Positions 11,357 to 26,649 are shown, counted from the stretch's first letter. The stretch: DNA of 64,000 bases from Deroplatys truncata (GCA_030765065.1 CM060979.1:14289001-14353000); one strand, 5' to 3'. Notes: generated from the letters alone by a model not told the origin. Translations and numbers: made by a program.

Positions 11357-11935
11357 CATGTTTTCAACTGATTTTGCCAGTTATTGTCTGGGGAATGTGT
11401 GTGGCTAGTGGTGTTCTCTGGTACTGGGCTGATGAACCTCCAAAGACTGCTGCGTGGCTGCAGTTTGAAATTCATTAGGTGATTCCTGTGTTTGACAATA
11501 TGTATTTTTTCCCAGATGTCCAATTCATTGCTGCTGTTGATCGGTTTTAAGAGTTTTATGTTCGGAGTGATATGGTTTGAAGACCAGAAATGATGTGCTA
11601 CTGCTGATTTATCTGGCTGCTTTTGGTAAATGCATCTCATATGCTCTTTAAGTCTTATTTCAAGATTTCTTTTGGTTCTTCCTATGTATACCAGGTTACA
11701 GTCATTACAAACAATTTGATATATACCCAGCTGATTTATCGTTGGGGATAGGATCTTTTGTTTTGTTGCATAGTAGTTTCTGTATATTGTAGTTATTCTG
11801 TGGAGACAGGGTGATGTTTTATTTCTTGAAAATCCTTTGAAATTTATGATGTGTCCAAGGGTGATAAGTGAATTTCCTATATGCTTGTGGTTTTTGTTGT
11901 CTGAGTAAAGTAGTAGTTTGTTGGATGTATTTCTG
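11353..11935 (-). pseudogene. Penelope-like polyprotein, C-terminal GIY-YIG fragment
   Basis: An open frame encoding the end of a Penelope-like polyprotein. A linker (HIINFKGFSRNK) leads into a GIY-YIG endonuclease domain with LGIYQIVCNDCNLVYIGRTK, then RLKEHMRCIYQKQPDKSAVA and HHFW. The reverse transcriptase part is missing. The domain normally nicks target DNA during retrotransposition. A mirror copy of its last part lies at 11946-12274 on the + strand, with frameshifts. Confidence 0.85.
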
Positions 11936-12586
11936 TCTTGAAATATGACATGAGATGCATTTACCAAAAGCAACCAGATAAATCAGCAGTAGCACATCAT
12001 TTCTGGTCTTCAAACCATGATCTCACTCCGAACATAAAACTCTTAAAACCGCTCAACAGCAACAATGAATTGGACATCTGGGAAAAAAAAAATACATATC
12101 GTCAAACACAGGAATCATCTAATGAATTTCGAACTGCCACCACCCAGCAGTCTTTGGAGGTTCATCAGCCCAGCACCAGAGAACACCACTAGCCACACAC
12201 ATTCCCCAGACAATAACCAGCAAAATCAGTTGAAAACATGGGAGCAAACCATCTCACGAAACACGTTCAAGTAAGAACATTTTAGTGATGTAGTGTAACA
12301 ACCTTCAACTCTCTTTGTTTTAAATTATGATACATCACTGTTACTAGCTTCTAAATCTTCAAAGTTAATTAATAAAATAAACTTATTCTTATCAATAATT
12401 TGAGCAGTTGCTAGCTTTTCTATAAGGGTTTTTTATTAGGTCTACAGTAATATGTAGTTAGTAAAGGCTGTTTTAAATAATTTAGCAAACATTAGTCCAA
12501 AAGTATGAAGCCTAATGGGCAATGAAAATTATGTAATAAACTAGAAAATATTCAACTTATAGTGAAGCTTTCTTATGGTGTTACAG

Positions 12587-12715
12587 AGAAAAGGAAAGAA
12601 GAACTGAAGAGTTGCAGAAGTTAGAACGTGAAGCACTCTGCCGGAAACTTAAGCTTGAAGATCTAATAGCTGAAAGAAAACTTATTGAAGAACGTCAAAA
12701 GAGTGTTAAACTAGG
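12587..12715 (+). CDS. TCHP: Trichoplein (TCHP) exon, short coiled-coil exon
   Basis: Third visible TCHP exon, 129 bp, too short to stand out as an open frame. It has acceptor ggtgttacag and donor agg|gtatgt. It enters after two carried bases (completing AGA, Arg) and leaves with two bases (GG). It encodes EKERRTEELQKLEREALCRK and then LKLEDLIAERKLIEERQKSVKL. This fits the human segment of alternating Lys/Glu/Leu helix that ends in ...AELG. The phase agreement on both sides with the neighbouring exons is strong support. Confidence 0.88.
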
Positions 12716-13090
12716 GTATGTAATTTTTTTTGAACATATGTATAGAGCCTCATACTTACGCTGTTAAAACTAGTAACAGTGAAACAGCTGCATATATTAT
12801 AAAGCACTTATATATACTTTTCGACAATGCTTCACTTATATTTTTACATTCTCTAACTATGGACAGTAAGTAGGGAAAGTATTGTATTCCACGAAAATAT
12901 TGGATGCCAATATTTCACTAGAATTATATGTTTTAATACCCCCTGTACCCCCCTGCCCCCAATTTTTTTTTGGGGGAAAAAGGCGCGTGCGAGCATGTAC
13001 GCACGCTTTGTGGCATTGACCATTTTGAAGATATCTGTCGTTAATGGTTTGAATTGTTCAATAATTTTATCATTCTTTTAAGGTTCTGTT

Positions 13091-14667
13091 TTTTTTTTTG
13101 TTTTTTTTTCAAGTGGAGGAGAAAATGATTTAATCACTGACCCCAGCCCCGATGGGAGTCGGGACTGAGAGTGTGGGACTCACCAATAGTCGGCATACCC
13201 ACTAAAAACTCCTCCACCGGTGGAAAAAGGAAGAAGGTAAAAGTGGAATGGCGTGGCTTTTTGCGGTCCCGCATAGCACCCGCGTTAGTAAGTGATAGAT
13301 GGATGTCTCCGCCCTATGGACTGGAGCGGGATAGGTGGTTACTAGGTTGCAGCCATGAAACCTGACTGCAACACTAGTGAAAAATGGCATGGGTTTAGGT
13401 AAGAGTTGGAAAGGTGATTGTATGGAAGGTGTAGGTTGGCGTAGAACTTACTTCCTGTGAAGTTGCATCCTGCTGATATACTCTTGTGAGTATGCTACGC
13501 TGGGCGGAGGCCTTCAGCGGTTGCTTGGGGCCTCCGGTATGGCTGTCTGCTGGAAGTAGGCCTGAAGTTTGTGCTGCTGTGCTTCCAGAGATCTGACTGT
13601 GATATCGATGGAATCTAGATGCTGTGTTATGGTGTCCGTTGCTGAAGATGAGTTCTGGATGGAGTTTTCGATGGTGCTGAGTCTGGAAGTGAAGGTCTCG
13701 AACTGTCCAGCTAGAAAAACTTGCTGAGCAGCTGAGGTGTCTTGAAGGTCCCTGATGAGTTCCTCCAGGGCTGTAAGCTTTGTCGTCATGTTCAGGAACT
13801 CCGCATGGAGATCCTGAACGACGTCGCGTAGGCCCTGGACTTCCTCGATGATTGCTGCTGAAGATGATGGTGTCGGCGCTGGTGATGGAGCTGGTGTCGG
13901 CATCTGTGAAGGTGATGCTGGCTGTGATGAAGGTGCTGGCGGCTTCGGCGTTGCCTTCCTGCGAGGATGCAGGGGGCAGAGCGCTTGGCCGGTGAAATGT
14001 GTCCACCCTCCACAGGTCGCACAGTAGCGGCGTCGGCGGCGAAGGTCGTGTTGCGTGCACGAAGTCATGGTGCTGGAAGCGCCACAGTAGTGGCACCTTG
14101 GTTTCTCCGTGCAGGAGCTCTCGTTGTGCCCGTAGGCACAGCAGCGTCGGCAGGGAGCCTGGCGTTCCACTAGGCTGGCCTCAATGCGTAAGCACCGCCC
14201 TAATAAGGGCCTGCCCACCCTCAAGGCCGCTTCCTGGTCACCAGGGTCTGCGAACTCGATCCTGACGAGCGATGTGGGTCCCTGTGCTCCGTGGATCCGA
14301 GCGGCCTTCATGACTGATGGCCACTGTTGGTGTGCTGCGCTGATGAGGAACCTGACTGGCAGGTCCCTCGGGACCCCTCGGATCACAGCACTGTACCTCC
14401 CATGAGGCACAGGCTGTATCTGCGCTGGCTGGACAGTATCCAGGATAGGCGGCGTTGGCTGCGGTGGAGCTGGCGGCAACTGCGGTGGCAGTCCCGGCGT
14501 AGCTGCGCTGGCACGTGGCGAAGCGGCGGTCGCTGCGTAGGTGCCCTAGGCTGCGGCGGCTGCGGTGAAATCTCTTCGGCGGATGCCGGAGGAGATGAAG
14601 AGGTTCCTGCCTTAGCAGGAGCAGCGACAGAGCGACCCTTCTTCCTCGCCATCTCGGAGCTGATTGA
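13091..14667 (-). mobile_element. ORF1-only LINE-like retroposon
   Basis: On the minus strand the unit starts about 15 bp before an ATG (14652), carries a single gag-like ORF1 and about 400 bp of 3' sequence, and ends in an A-rich tail (poly-T at 13090-13109 on the + strand). The flanks show a 12-13 bp target duplication with one mismatch (ttaaggttctgtt at 13078-13090, ttaaagttctgtt at 14668-14680). No reverse transcriptase or endonuclease frame is present. It is markedly GC-richer than its surroundings. The structure suggests a complete retroposed unit, like mammalian half-LINEs or an internally deleted LINE. Confidence 0.75.
13514..14652 (-). pseudogene. LINE ORF1 (gag-like, CCHC zinc knuckles), one frameshift
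   Basis: Gag-like nucleic-acid chaperone of a non-LTR retrotransposon. It starts MARKKGRSVAAPAKAGTSSS (14652) with a Pro/Ala-rich N terminus, shifts frame between about 14480 and 14545, and continues as a 321-codon frame. That frame has an RRM-like segment (YSAVIRGVPRDLPVRFLI) and three zinc knuckles: CRRCCAYGHNESSC (C-X2-C-X4-H-X4-C, residues about 110-123), CHYC...C, and CATCGGWTHFTGQALC (about 153-168). A Pro/Ser-rich linker and a C-terminal coiled coil (VQGLRDVVQDLHAEFLNM and a heptad series) follow. It is typical of the I/Jockey-type ORF1 class; the exact clade is not determined. Confidence 0.75.
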
Positions 14668-14850
14668 TTAAAGTTCTGTTGATTTTCAAGTATTTTTCGC
14701 AATGTCCTGGAAAGATTATGGAAGTTTAAGGCCAGCATATAGCGTCCAATTCTTAAACATTTGATTCTCGCTGTTCCCTTTGTATCTATAACAAATCAAA
14801 CAACATTCAAATAGAAAGTCATATGAATGTGTCGTGTAAGCTTTTTTAAA

Positions 14851-15300
14851 ATAGAAATTCAGAAGAAGATATTTTGTAATTATTTGATTGCATCATCAGC
14901 TTCCTTTTCTTTGTTTAGTTGTTTATTTGCATCATTAAGGTTATTGCTGCTAGATGATGGAGTGTTTGCTATAGTATTGCCATCTGCTGGAAGAAAAACA
15001 AATTTGCTGTTATTGAATCAGTTGGCAATATTTCAAAATACATTACATATCTCTATTCTTTAAAATAAATATTTTTTCCCAATCATTAAATATAGAGATC
15101 TATTAAATTTTTTAATAATTTAACTTCTGGGTTTATTTCATGATCAAATGACCTGAAATGATCTGCTACAGCTGATTTATCAATTTGTTTGCATTTAATG
15201 TCTCTAAAATGCTCCTTTACTCTGGCATTGTAATTTATGTTTAGTTTCTCCAATGTAAACTTGGTTACAATTCTAAACGATTTAAATGATTAGTTAATTA
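14851..15300 (-). pseudogene. Decayed Penelope-like GIY-YIG fragment
   Basis: Read on the minus strand, 15290-15130 gives fragments of the Penelope C terminus: CNQVYIGETK, a frameshift, then KEHFRDIKCKQIDKSAVADH and F. It is the same order as the intact copy at 37856-40360 but belongs to a third, more diverged lineage. The remainder of the interval is AT-rich and uninformative. Confidence 0.6.
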
Positions 15301-16059
15301 TAAGTTAAATGCAATCTTATTCCACAATGATCAGTTTTATTTTATATCTGTAACTCCATATATATTTTGTTTATTTTAATATTTGGATCGGTAATATTGT
15401 CGTAACCTCTCATATTCTTACATATTGGGGGGGGAGGGGGGTAGAGCATGGTACTGGAGTTTAACTCATGGCAATCTACACGAGGTCCGACGGGGCCTAA
15501 ACACCTGAAAACTCTTAATAATATCCCTAGGTCATTATGGGGAAGGGAAGAAGGATCAAACTACATCAAATAACGACATGGCCGGAATTTAGATTGACAG
15601 TATATATATTGAATTAAAACTGATACATGTTACCTTCTGCTTGACGGAGCGTCCTTTCCTAACATCCACACTGTTCACTACATTTCAAGAGACAGAGTAT
15701 CCTAGACGCTTCCACAATATACAACCGGTTTACCCCCACTCCTATCACGTCATTCCGGTTCGTACTACCAACCTAACAATCGCCAAACAATGTTGCCATA
15801 ACCGCATATGTTCTTACAGAGTTGCCACAACCAAAATGCCACAATATGCAGTGGCAAATTTAATAATAATTATTATTCTTATTATTCATTGTATATTTTT
15901 TATTATTAGCTTTGTGTTTATTTAAATGGAATGAGCTTTCATAGTCATAAGTATTCAAAATTGAAACTCACCATTTCAAACTCTCTCTACTGGTTGCTAC
16001 AAGATCAGATTGATAAGTCAGTCTAAAAAATCAATTTTATTTCTCAACATAGTCTCCTT
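15301..16059. other. Intronic sequence, nothing recognised
   Basis: Includes a G-rich run at 15427-15442 and an AAT/ATT-rich stretch at 15860-15910. No coding, RNA or mobile-element signature was seen. Confidence 0.4.
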
Positions 16060-17067
16060 TCAATTTAATACACATTGCCCAACGTTTCTCCAGGTTTTTA
16101 ACCTTCCAAAAAATATGATTTTTTTGAAGTCTGTAAAATATGAGATTATTTCTGCCATGGTGTGTTCACTGGATGTGAATTTCTTCCCAGCAAGCCATTT
16201 TTTTAGTTTTACGAAGAGAAAGAAGTCGCTCGGAGCCAAATCTGGAGAATATGGTGGGTGAGGTAGCAGTTTGTAGCCCCACAAATTTTGCAATGGCAAT
16301 GGCTGACTTGTGTGCAGTGCATTATCCTGGTGAAAGAGAACCTTTTTTTTCACCAAATGGGGCCATTGCTTTAACAGTTCCTTGTGAAACTGATCCAGCA
16401 TTGTGGCTTAATATGAACCTGTGATCGTTTTAGCTTTTTACAGGTAGTGGATGTCTATCACCCGTTGTGAATCCCAAAAGACAGCTGCCATGATTTTTCC
16501 TTCCAATGGAATGGTTTTTGCTTTTTTTGGAGCAGGTTCGCCTAAGGAAATCCACTGTTTTGATTGTTTTTTGATTTCAGGTTGATAGTAATGGACCCAA
16601 GTTTCATCAACCGTGATACAACACTGCAAAAACGCATTTGGGTTGCGCTGGAACATTTTCAAACATCCTTGTGATATGGTCACACAATTCCGCTTGTTCT
16701 CAACTGTGAGCAGTTGCGGCACCCATCTTGCTGACAGCTTTCTCATACCCAAAAATTCGTGCAGAATGTTATATACCCGTTCACTCAAGATGTTTACGGT
16801 CTTGGCTATCTCACGGATTTTCACTCGGTGGTCTTCTAACACAGTATCGTGAACTTTGTTCACCATTTCTTCTGTTGTGACCTCACCAGCCATCCTGTGC
16901 ACACGGCATCTCTTGTACTCGAACGGCCACATCGAAATTCTGTGAACCATGTCATGTGATGGAGCAGAGTCCCCATAATACTTGTTCAGCTTTTCTTCCG
17001 TTTCCTTCACCGTCTTACCACACAAAAAGTAGTACTTTTTCAGAACACGAAATTCACTTTTCTCCAT
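16060..17067 (-). pseudogene. mariner transposase, interrupted
   Basis: A nearly full-length mariner-family transposase (cut-and-paste DDD enzyme). It starts MEKSEFRVLKKYYFLCGKTV, runs through the HTH half (GEVTTEEMVNKVHDTVLED) and the linker (LSARWVPQLLTVENKRNCVT), and reaches the first catalytic Asp in CCITVDETWVHYYQPE. A stop occurs at 16438, a frame change follows, and the second half contains LFHQDNALHTSQP (second Asp) and HPPYSPDLAPSDFFLF (third). It ends at 16060. I could not find convincing terminal repeats. The stop and frameshift make it inactive. Confidence 0.88.
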
Positions 17068-18312
17068 TTTCTATGAAGGAACACACGTTTGGTTATTTTA
17101 AATGCTCTCAACAGTGTTCTAAGAAACAAATGACGATGAATTTCTGCAATTATACCCAGAATAGACGTAAGTCTTGGGTGCAAACAAGAAACCTGTTATT
17201 AGAACGCTGCATCTTGTTGAAGTTATGGACTTATCAGAAGTATGCGCTTATAAATAAGTTTCTAATGTTTCTTAAAGAAGATATATGGCTAGTGTTTAAT
17301 GTAAGTGTCAAAAGCAGTGGATAGCATAAGGGTAGACTTTGAGACTGAGTCTATGTAAATAAATTGCCAAGAAAGTAAGTAAAATTTTTTAAACATGTAA
17401 ATAAAGACAGCCTCAAACAAGTGATGAAAAACTAATTAATACAATCACCTTCATCGCTGCTTACCCCAATGCCCCAACCCCTAATGCTTAGTGTCAGATT
17501 GTAGTGCTGCGTACTTAGGCAGCTTCGAAATCTCATGATCTGGCAGCAAAATTGAATAGAGACTGGGATGGCTGAGCTAATGCAAGTCTCATCAAGAGTG
17601 GAGATATACAGCTTTTCCCACTAAATTTTGACCTCTCGTTGTAGGAAGACATGCCTATACTTGGCTGTGCATTAAGGGCACAAAGGCAGCAGCAGAGACT
17701 TAACACGTTTAATGAGGTGTTTAGTCTCTGTGTATCTGCTCTCTCCAAGGTTCGGAAACAGGCCAGTAGTAGGGCAAGGCAGTGTAACATAAACATTTCA
17801 TTCCTCAGTTTTTGGTGAACCAACATTATGTGCGTGCAGCTGTGAAGTGCATAAAGTGCTCATTTTATGTAGATCTGTGTATTGTTTTGTTTGTGCGTGT
17901 TTTATTTATGATTTTAGAAATATGGACAATTCCATCAATTTAGTGGATTACTTATTAAAAACTCAGTTTCGACTCTATCTTATGAAAAAAGGTGTGAACT
18001 TAAAGGCAAAAGACCGATTCCTAAGCTTGGCATTGTCTTCCAGGAAAAGAACCAAAATTGGACATTTCAAACCTCCTGATACAGTAAATTTAATTAACTG
18101 GCAATTACATTCATAACAAAGTGTATTGCTTTGTATGTTTGCTTTTGGGCAGTGAAAAGGAATGGGGTGTTGAAGGAAACATTAAAAACATTGAAAGAAA
18201 AGCTTGCAATAAAAATTGCAGATTGGAGCTTATATACAAGAAAATCTAAGTGAATACCTACATTATTTTCATGATTTACCATCATACAGTGGTTTGTAGG
18301 CATTTTGTAAAG
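17068..18312. other. Intronic sequence, two uninterpreted frames
   Basis: There is an open minus-strand frame at 17533-17826 and a + strand frame at 17847-18116 (ending HFKPPDTVNLINWQLHS). Neither has a recognisable domain, splice context in phase with TCHP, or repeats. This stretch may be an old unidentified element. Confidence 0.35.
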
Positions 18313-19076
18313 TGAGGCAGTATTTTTAACACTTAAATAATAACAGTCTAATTATATAATATAAAATTTAATAACAGCCTACCTAAAGGCAATATCTGTA
18401 TAGTATAATATAATATATAAAGTGTATGTTACAGTCATTGTATTAATGTTTATATTATTATGTAGATGTTTAATAATGTTATGTCAATGTATTATGTAGT
18501 TTAACAATGTAGGAGCTGTGAGAATAGAAGCGGAAAGTTGCTAACAATGAGGTAACCTTGAGACAACAATAAGTTAGAAAGTTTAATAATGCTACTAATA
18601 ATTCTTAGAACAGTAATGTAATATTTAAAACAGTTTATAAATAGCTAATCAACAACTAGAAAACCTTTAAGTTAAATAAAAGTATTCTATTGGAGTAGGC
18701 TTAGCCAATCAGTGACTTGAAATAGAGAAAAAGTACAAATTCAGTCGGGAAACGCTACAAGACAGCGTTCCCAACCAGTCAGATTAGATTGCATACCCGA
18801 TCGGTACGGACGTATTCAATGTGAGACATAAAAATTTATTGCAGTGAAAATAATATAAAGTTTACATGTTAAAAAGTGCAATTAAACAATAATCTCAGAG
18901 CTCTACAGTAGGATATATCAGTGAAGTGTTATTTAATCGTGTGAATACAATTATAATTTGGGTAAGCCTTGTTCTTTAGCCGTACCAGCCCTGCTAAGAG
19001 ATACATGTTCTAAAATTTACTACTGACGCAGCCAAGGCATACATATATAATATTTAAATAAACATTAAAATACAAA
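18313..19076 (+). mobile_element. LTR (solo or truncated LTR retrotransposon)
   Basis: The + strand relative of the LTRs at 6402 and 21945. It begins TGAGGCAGTATTTTTAACAC, has GCCAATCAGTGAC and TATAAATAGC boxes mid-way, and AATAAA near the 3' end (GAGGCATACATATATAATA region in the other copies). It is followed by a weak PBS-like segment. No gag or pol is attached. Confidence 0.6.
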
Positions 19077-19645
19077 GCTGATTTTTTAAACATGGGTGCA
19101 AGGCCACTGGAAACTTTGTACCATACGTGGTGCAACAACTACAACAATTAAACACTTACAAAAGTCACACCTAACGTTATATTTTTATAATCTATTTAGT
19201 GTAAAATGTGTGTTCAGTCAGTTTCAGCAATTAGTAGTGACGCTAATGACTACTAAAACAACAACTAACAATAATAGTAATAATAACAACAATAACAATA
19301 ATCAAATCGATATGGGGAATTCACACTATTTTATGAGACACTAATGTATGGGAATTTGTTCATCATTTAAAAATTTCTAAACTCAATTTTTAAAATCTAG
19401 TATACACAGAACACAGTATCAAGCTACGCCACTGGTCAAAACTATTGAGTTTCTTGTTTGTTAAGTGTAAATAAGATAATATTAAAATGTGAAAATGATG
19501 CAATTTATACCTGGTATCACGCTCTAGTCCAGCATGAATATAGGAACTTGTGTTTCAGCTGTGAATTTGGAAGTAAATTCTGATCATTGTGCAACTGACC
19601 AATTGTTAAGACAGCCATTTACTAAACTTTTTCACCAAAAAAGGT
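19077..19645. other. Intronic sequence with an AAC/AAT-rich stretch
   Basis: 19250-19305 is a degenerate run of AAC and AAT triplets. The rest shows no recognised feature. Confidence 0.4.
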
Positions 19646-20613
19646 AAAAAAATCTGATGTGTTACACTCACATGACTTTCTCTACTCTTGTACAAACTAT
19701 TTTTACAAACCTTATTCTCCATCTATTTCTTATTAATCGAGATAAGCATTTGCAGAAACGATCTTTTGACATGCAAAGAGAATTACATTTCACACATAGC
19801 GACCAGTTCTAAAAATATTTGACTAGCGCTTAAGGCGTATTATGTTCCCCTTGTTTTGTATTTGCAAGGGCAATATAGAAAAACAGTAGCCTTTAAGTGT
19901 AGACATATCTCTTAATAGCTGGTTGCTAGGTGCAGCACCATTCTCTTTGCCACAGATTATAACTCTTTGCATATCCAAGACAAAAAAAATGAATAACGAA
20001 TTCCCATTTGAGAAAATAAGTATTGAAAAATTTAAGGGGATAACAAGCAATATCTCGAAAATGGTTCAGTCAACAAAAAAAATGTATATGACATAAATTG
20101 GTATTTTAACCCGATCTACATTTTTTGTGTAGTAAAATTTTGTCTATCTGTTTTGGTTTACCAGTTATGCGAAAGTCGTTCACAATGAAGAATACTTTTG
20201 GAGACATTCCCAGAAAATTCAAGATATACATTTTATTTATCATGAAAGTATCTTAAACATATGATATTTTAATCAAAATTGTTAGAGCCATTTTTGAGAA
20301 AATTAAAATTTTCGAAAAATGTTCCATGTTAAGGGTAATCTGGGGTAGGGGGATTTTCTTGAAAACCTTCGTGTCGCATCTCTGGAAGATACTGAACCTA
20401 AATACCAAGTTTAGTGTTTATCCGACTGTTTGTTTCTGACTTATGCTGTTCACAGATACACAGACAGACACACACACACGGACATGTTTCCAAAAATGCT
20501 TTTTTTGTATTCAGGGGGTCTCAAAACATATATTTCCGGTGAAATCTTGGTATCAAATTTTTGTGTGGAATACAATACTTCCCCTACTTACTATACATAG
20601 TAGAGAAAGTAAA
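19646..20613 (-). mobile_element. HINE/DINE-1-like element, full length
   Basis: A complete copy from AAAATCTGATGTGTTACAC to the reversed 5' end (ATACATAGTAGAGAAAGTAA). It includes the alternative middle block (GATCTTTTGACATGCAAAG, TAGCGACCAGTTC) also present at 52636 and 61310, and a short CA microsatellite at about 20457-20480. Confidence 0.8.
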
Positions 20614-20636
20614 AAGTAAAATTACTACGGATTATA

Positions 20637-21149
20637 CTGGGTCTTCAGATTTATTCGGCTACCATAAGTTTAATGAATAACATAATCATTAGTTCAGCAA
20701 GCCCCTTTCTCAAAGGGGAGAATTGAACCACTTGGACTACATGCATTTCTGACAAAATATGTTGATGCACTGAAGCAATGCATAGTTTTCACTAGGACAT
20801 ATTGTGCGTTCTTTGCTTTCGAGATCGAAGTGACCACCAATCATGGAATTTGCATGGTTGAGTGCTAAACCGAGACACTCTGTGCTTCAAAAACTGTTCA
20901 ATCATTTGAGTTATCCATCAGCAAGCATGCTGAGGTTGTGAGTTAAGTAAAAGACATCCCATATGTAAATACTGGATAGGTGTGATGCAAGTCCCATTTC
21001 ACTGAGGTGACCTCGAAACTGTTTATATCCACCCCTTCCACTTATCTTTTGCTAGTCCTCTGCTAGAGGCACTGGTAACAAACTCACTACAAAGTGTCTT
21101 GTGCAGACAACCGACTGACGGCAACAACTGAATAAATCTGAAAACCCTG
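20637..21149. mobile_element. MITE with 24-bp inverted repeats and TA duplication
   Basis: The ends CTGGGTCTTCAGATTTATTC and (reverse strand) CAGGGTTTTCAGATTTATTC match over about 24 bp. They are flanked by TA at 20635-20636 and 21150-21151. There is no coding capacity in 513 bp. The TA target suggests mobilisation by a Tc1/mariner-type transposase. Confidence 0.6.
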
Positions 21150-21404
21150 TACATATTAATGTACATAAATCATAAAATTATTAATTAGTTTTTTAAATTT
21201 GGCATAAGTAGTTTTGGTATTAATCGCTTGGTCTGTGTTGACTGTCTCTCATAATTTTTTAATCAGTTACATCCTCTTACCCAAGCTAGGAGTTACACTA
21301 ATAAGATGCTTGTAATCATGATCTCTTATCATCCATATTTTATTATACCTGATACTCTATATACATTTTAACACTGTCCATTGCTGCTCTAAGCTCAATG
21401 ACAG

Positions 21405-21481
<77 letters not shown>
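21405..21481. repeat. (ATT)n microsatellite
   Basis: About 25 perfect ATT units. Confidence 0.95.
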
Positions 21482-21482
<1 letters not shown>

Positions 21483-21589
21483 ACTGGGAGTAATAAATCT
21501 CATAATTTAGCTCAATGTTTCATTATAATATTGTGAAATCATAAACTGCCAAAGTCAGATCTGTGCTGCATGTTTAAATACTATCTCTT

Positions 21590-21944
21590 GAAGATGTTAC
21601 ATTCACAATACTTTCTCTGTGCTTTATTGTTTATTAGTAAGTTGTAGTAGATATTTGCCCCACGTATGGGTGCCAACTTGAGATAGGTGTTTTGCTTACG
21701 TAATTTATTTACGTAATTTATTAGCCTCACGCTTGGGAAACCAACTTGAGATAGGTGTTTTGAGTTTACGTTGTTTAAGGAGTTTGCACCACTTTGGTAA
21801 GCCAATTTGAATTTGTTGATTACATAATAGTTACTGTTGTTACGTAATATGCTGCTACGTATGAGAAGCTGATTTGAAGATGTATTTTTTTTTTTATACT
21901 CCAAGTTTAACAAATATGACTTAACTTTGTTATTAAACTGCTTC
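21590..21944 (-). repeat. LTR leader with diverged tandem PBS-like units
   Basis: Three or four units on the minus strand each carry an ACTTGGAG/CAAGTTGG(C/T)..CC..A(T/G)..GTGGGGC-type core: around 21657-21695, 21722-21760, 21785-21812 and a weaker one at 21850-21880. One unit reads TTGGCACCCATACGTGGGGC. Units share AAAACACCTATCTCAAGTTGG. The array adjoins the 3' end of the LTR at 21945. Confidence 0.5.
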
Positions 21945-22707
21945 TATAGATAGTATTTATGTTTATGTTTGCCTCGGCTGCTTCAATAATGTTTGTAGAG
22001 CCACATTTCTGTTAGGCAGGTTGTGGTGCAACAAGAATATAAGCTTACGCATATTTTTAACTTTAAATTCACTTATTTTTATTACTCCTTTGCACAAATT
22101 AATAAAGCACTACACTGATTTTAAGAGCTGTGAGATTCTCTAATACTTGCACTTTGTTAACACGTAAACATATTTATGATTCACACGAATACATAATATT
22201 TCTCTAGAGAACACATCTTCCATCCGGTCACTACCAAGGTCTGCAGGCAACTGAACATATTTCAACTGTCAAAACCCGTAAGCTTCAGTATTTCAAGTCT
22301 CTGATTGGCTAATTCTAGTCCAGTTGAATACCTGCATTTTACTTAAAGCTTTTTCTTTGATTGGCTGTTGATTGGCTAATTTTAAACTGTCACAGAATTT
22401 ACATTATCGTTGCTCTAATCATGACTAGTAACATTCAAACTCAATTTTGCCTCAAGGTTACCTTATTGTTACCTCATTGTTAGCAATGTTAAACTTAATA
22501 TTCTCACAGCTCTTGCATTATTAAAATATATAATGCATTCATATAACATTATTAAACATGTTTTACAATAATATAAGCTTATGCAATGACTGTTACATAT
22601 ATTTCTTACAAATTATTACATACATATTGTCTCAATGAGGGCTGTTATTGAAATTATATATTATATAATACAATTAAAATTATTCAAATATTAAAAATAC
22701 TGCCTCA
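21945..22707 (-). mobile_element. LTR (third copy of the family)
   Basis: On the minus strand it begins TGAGGCAGTATTTTTAATA. It shares the internal order of the other copies: the CAATGAGGTAAC block, two GATTGGCTA-type boxes on the + strand, and the GAGCTCTGTAG-like block near AATAAAGC. It ends close to GCCGAGGCAAACATAAACA. It is diverged from the copies at 6402 and 18313. Confidence 0.55.
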
Positions 22708-22734
22708 AAGTATACAAATTATTCTCACGAAAGT

Positions 22735-26640
<3,906 letters not shown>

Positions 26641-26649
26641 AATGGTGGT

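Larger units (their letters stand above)
11262..12370. mobile_element. Penelope-like element, 5'-truncated inverted dimer
   Basis: Two 5'-truncated copies of one Penelope-like retroelement meet head to head near 11940. The minus-strand arm (11262-11940) and + strand arm (11946-12370) share the same 3' end (GAAGGTTGTTACACTACATC and its complement). A perfect 14-bp repeat, aataaaataaactt, flanks the unit (11248-11261 and 12371-12384), so it entered as a single insertion. The arms have diverged (indels and substitutions), so it is old. Confidence 0.85.
12855..14850 (+). mobile_element. Older HINE subfamily copy, host of an ORF1 retroposon
   Basis: Parts 12855-13090 (cagtaagtagggaaagtattg, attccacgaaaat, GACCATTTTGAAGATATCTG) and 14668-14850 (GATTTTCAAG, CCAGCATATAGCG, AGAAAGTCATATGAATGTG) make one element of the second subfamily. 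It is interrupted by the LINE-like insertion. Confidence 0.6.

Noticed and set aside
13395-14738. Several overlapping long frames on both strands around the LINE ORF1
   Set aside because: GC-rich sequence gives long shadow frames. Only the frame with zinc knuckles and its N-terminal continuation have domain support.
17533-18116. Two adjacent frames as a novel gene
   Set aside because: No recognised domain, no splice or start context, no second copy. The length is within chance for this composition.
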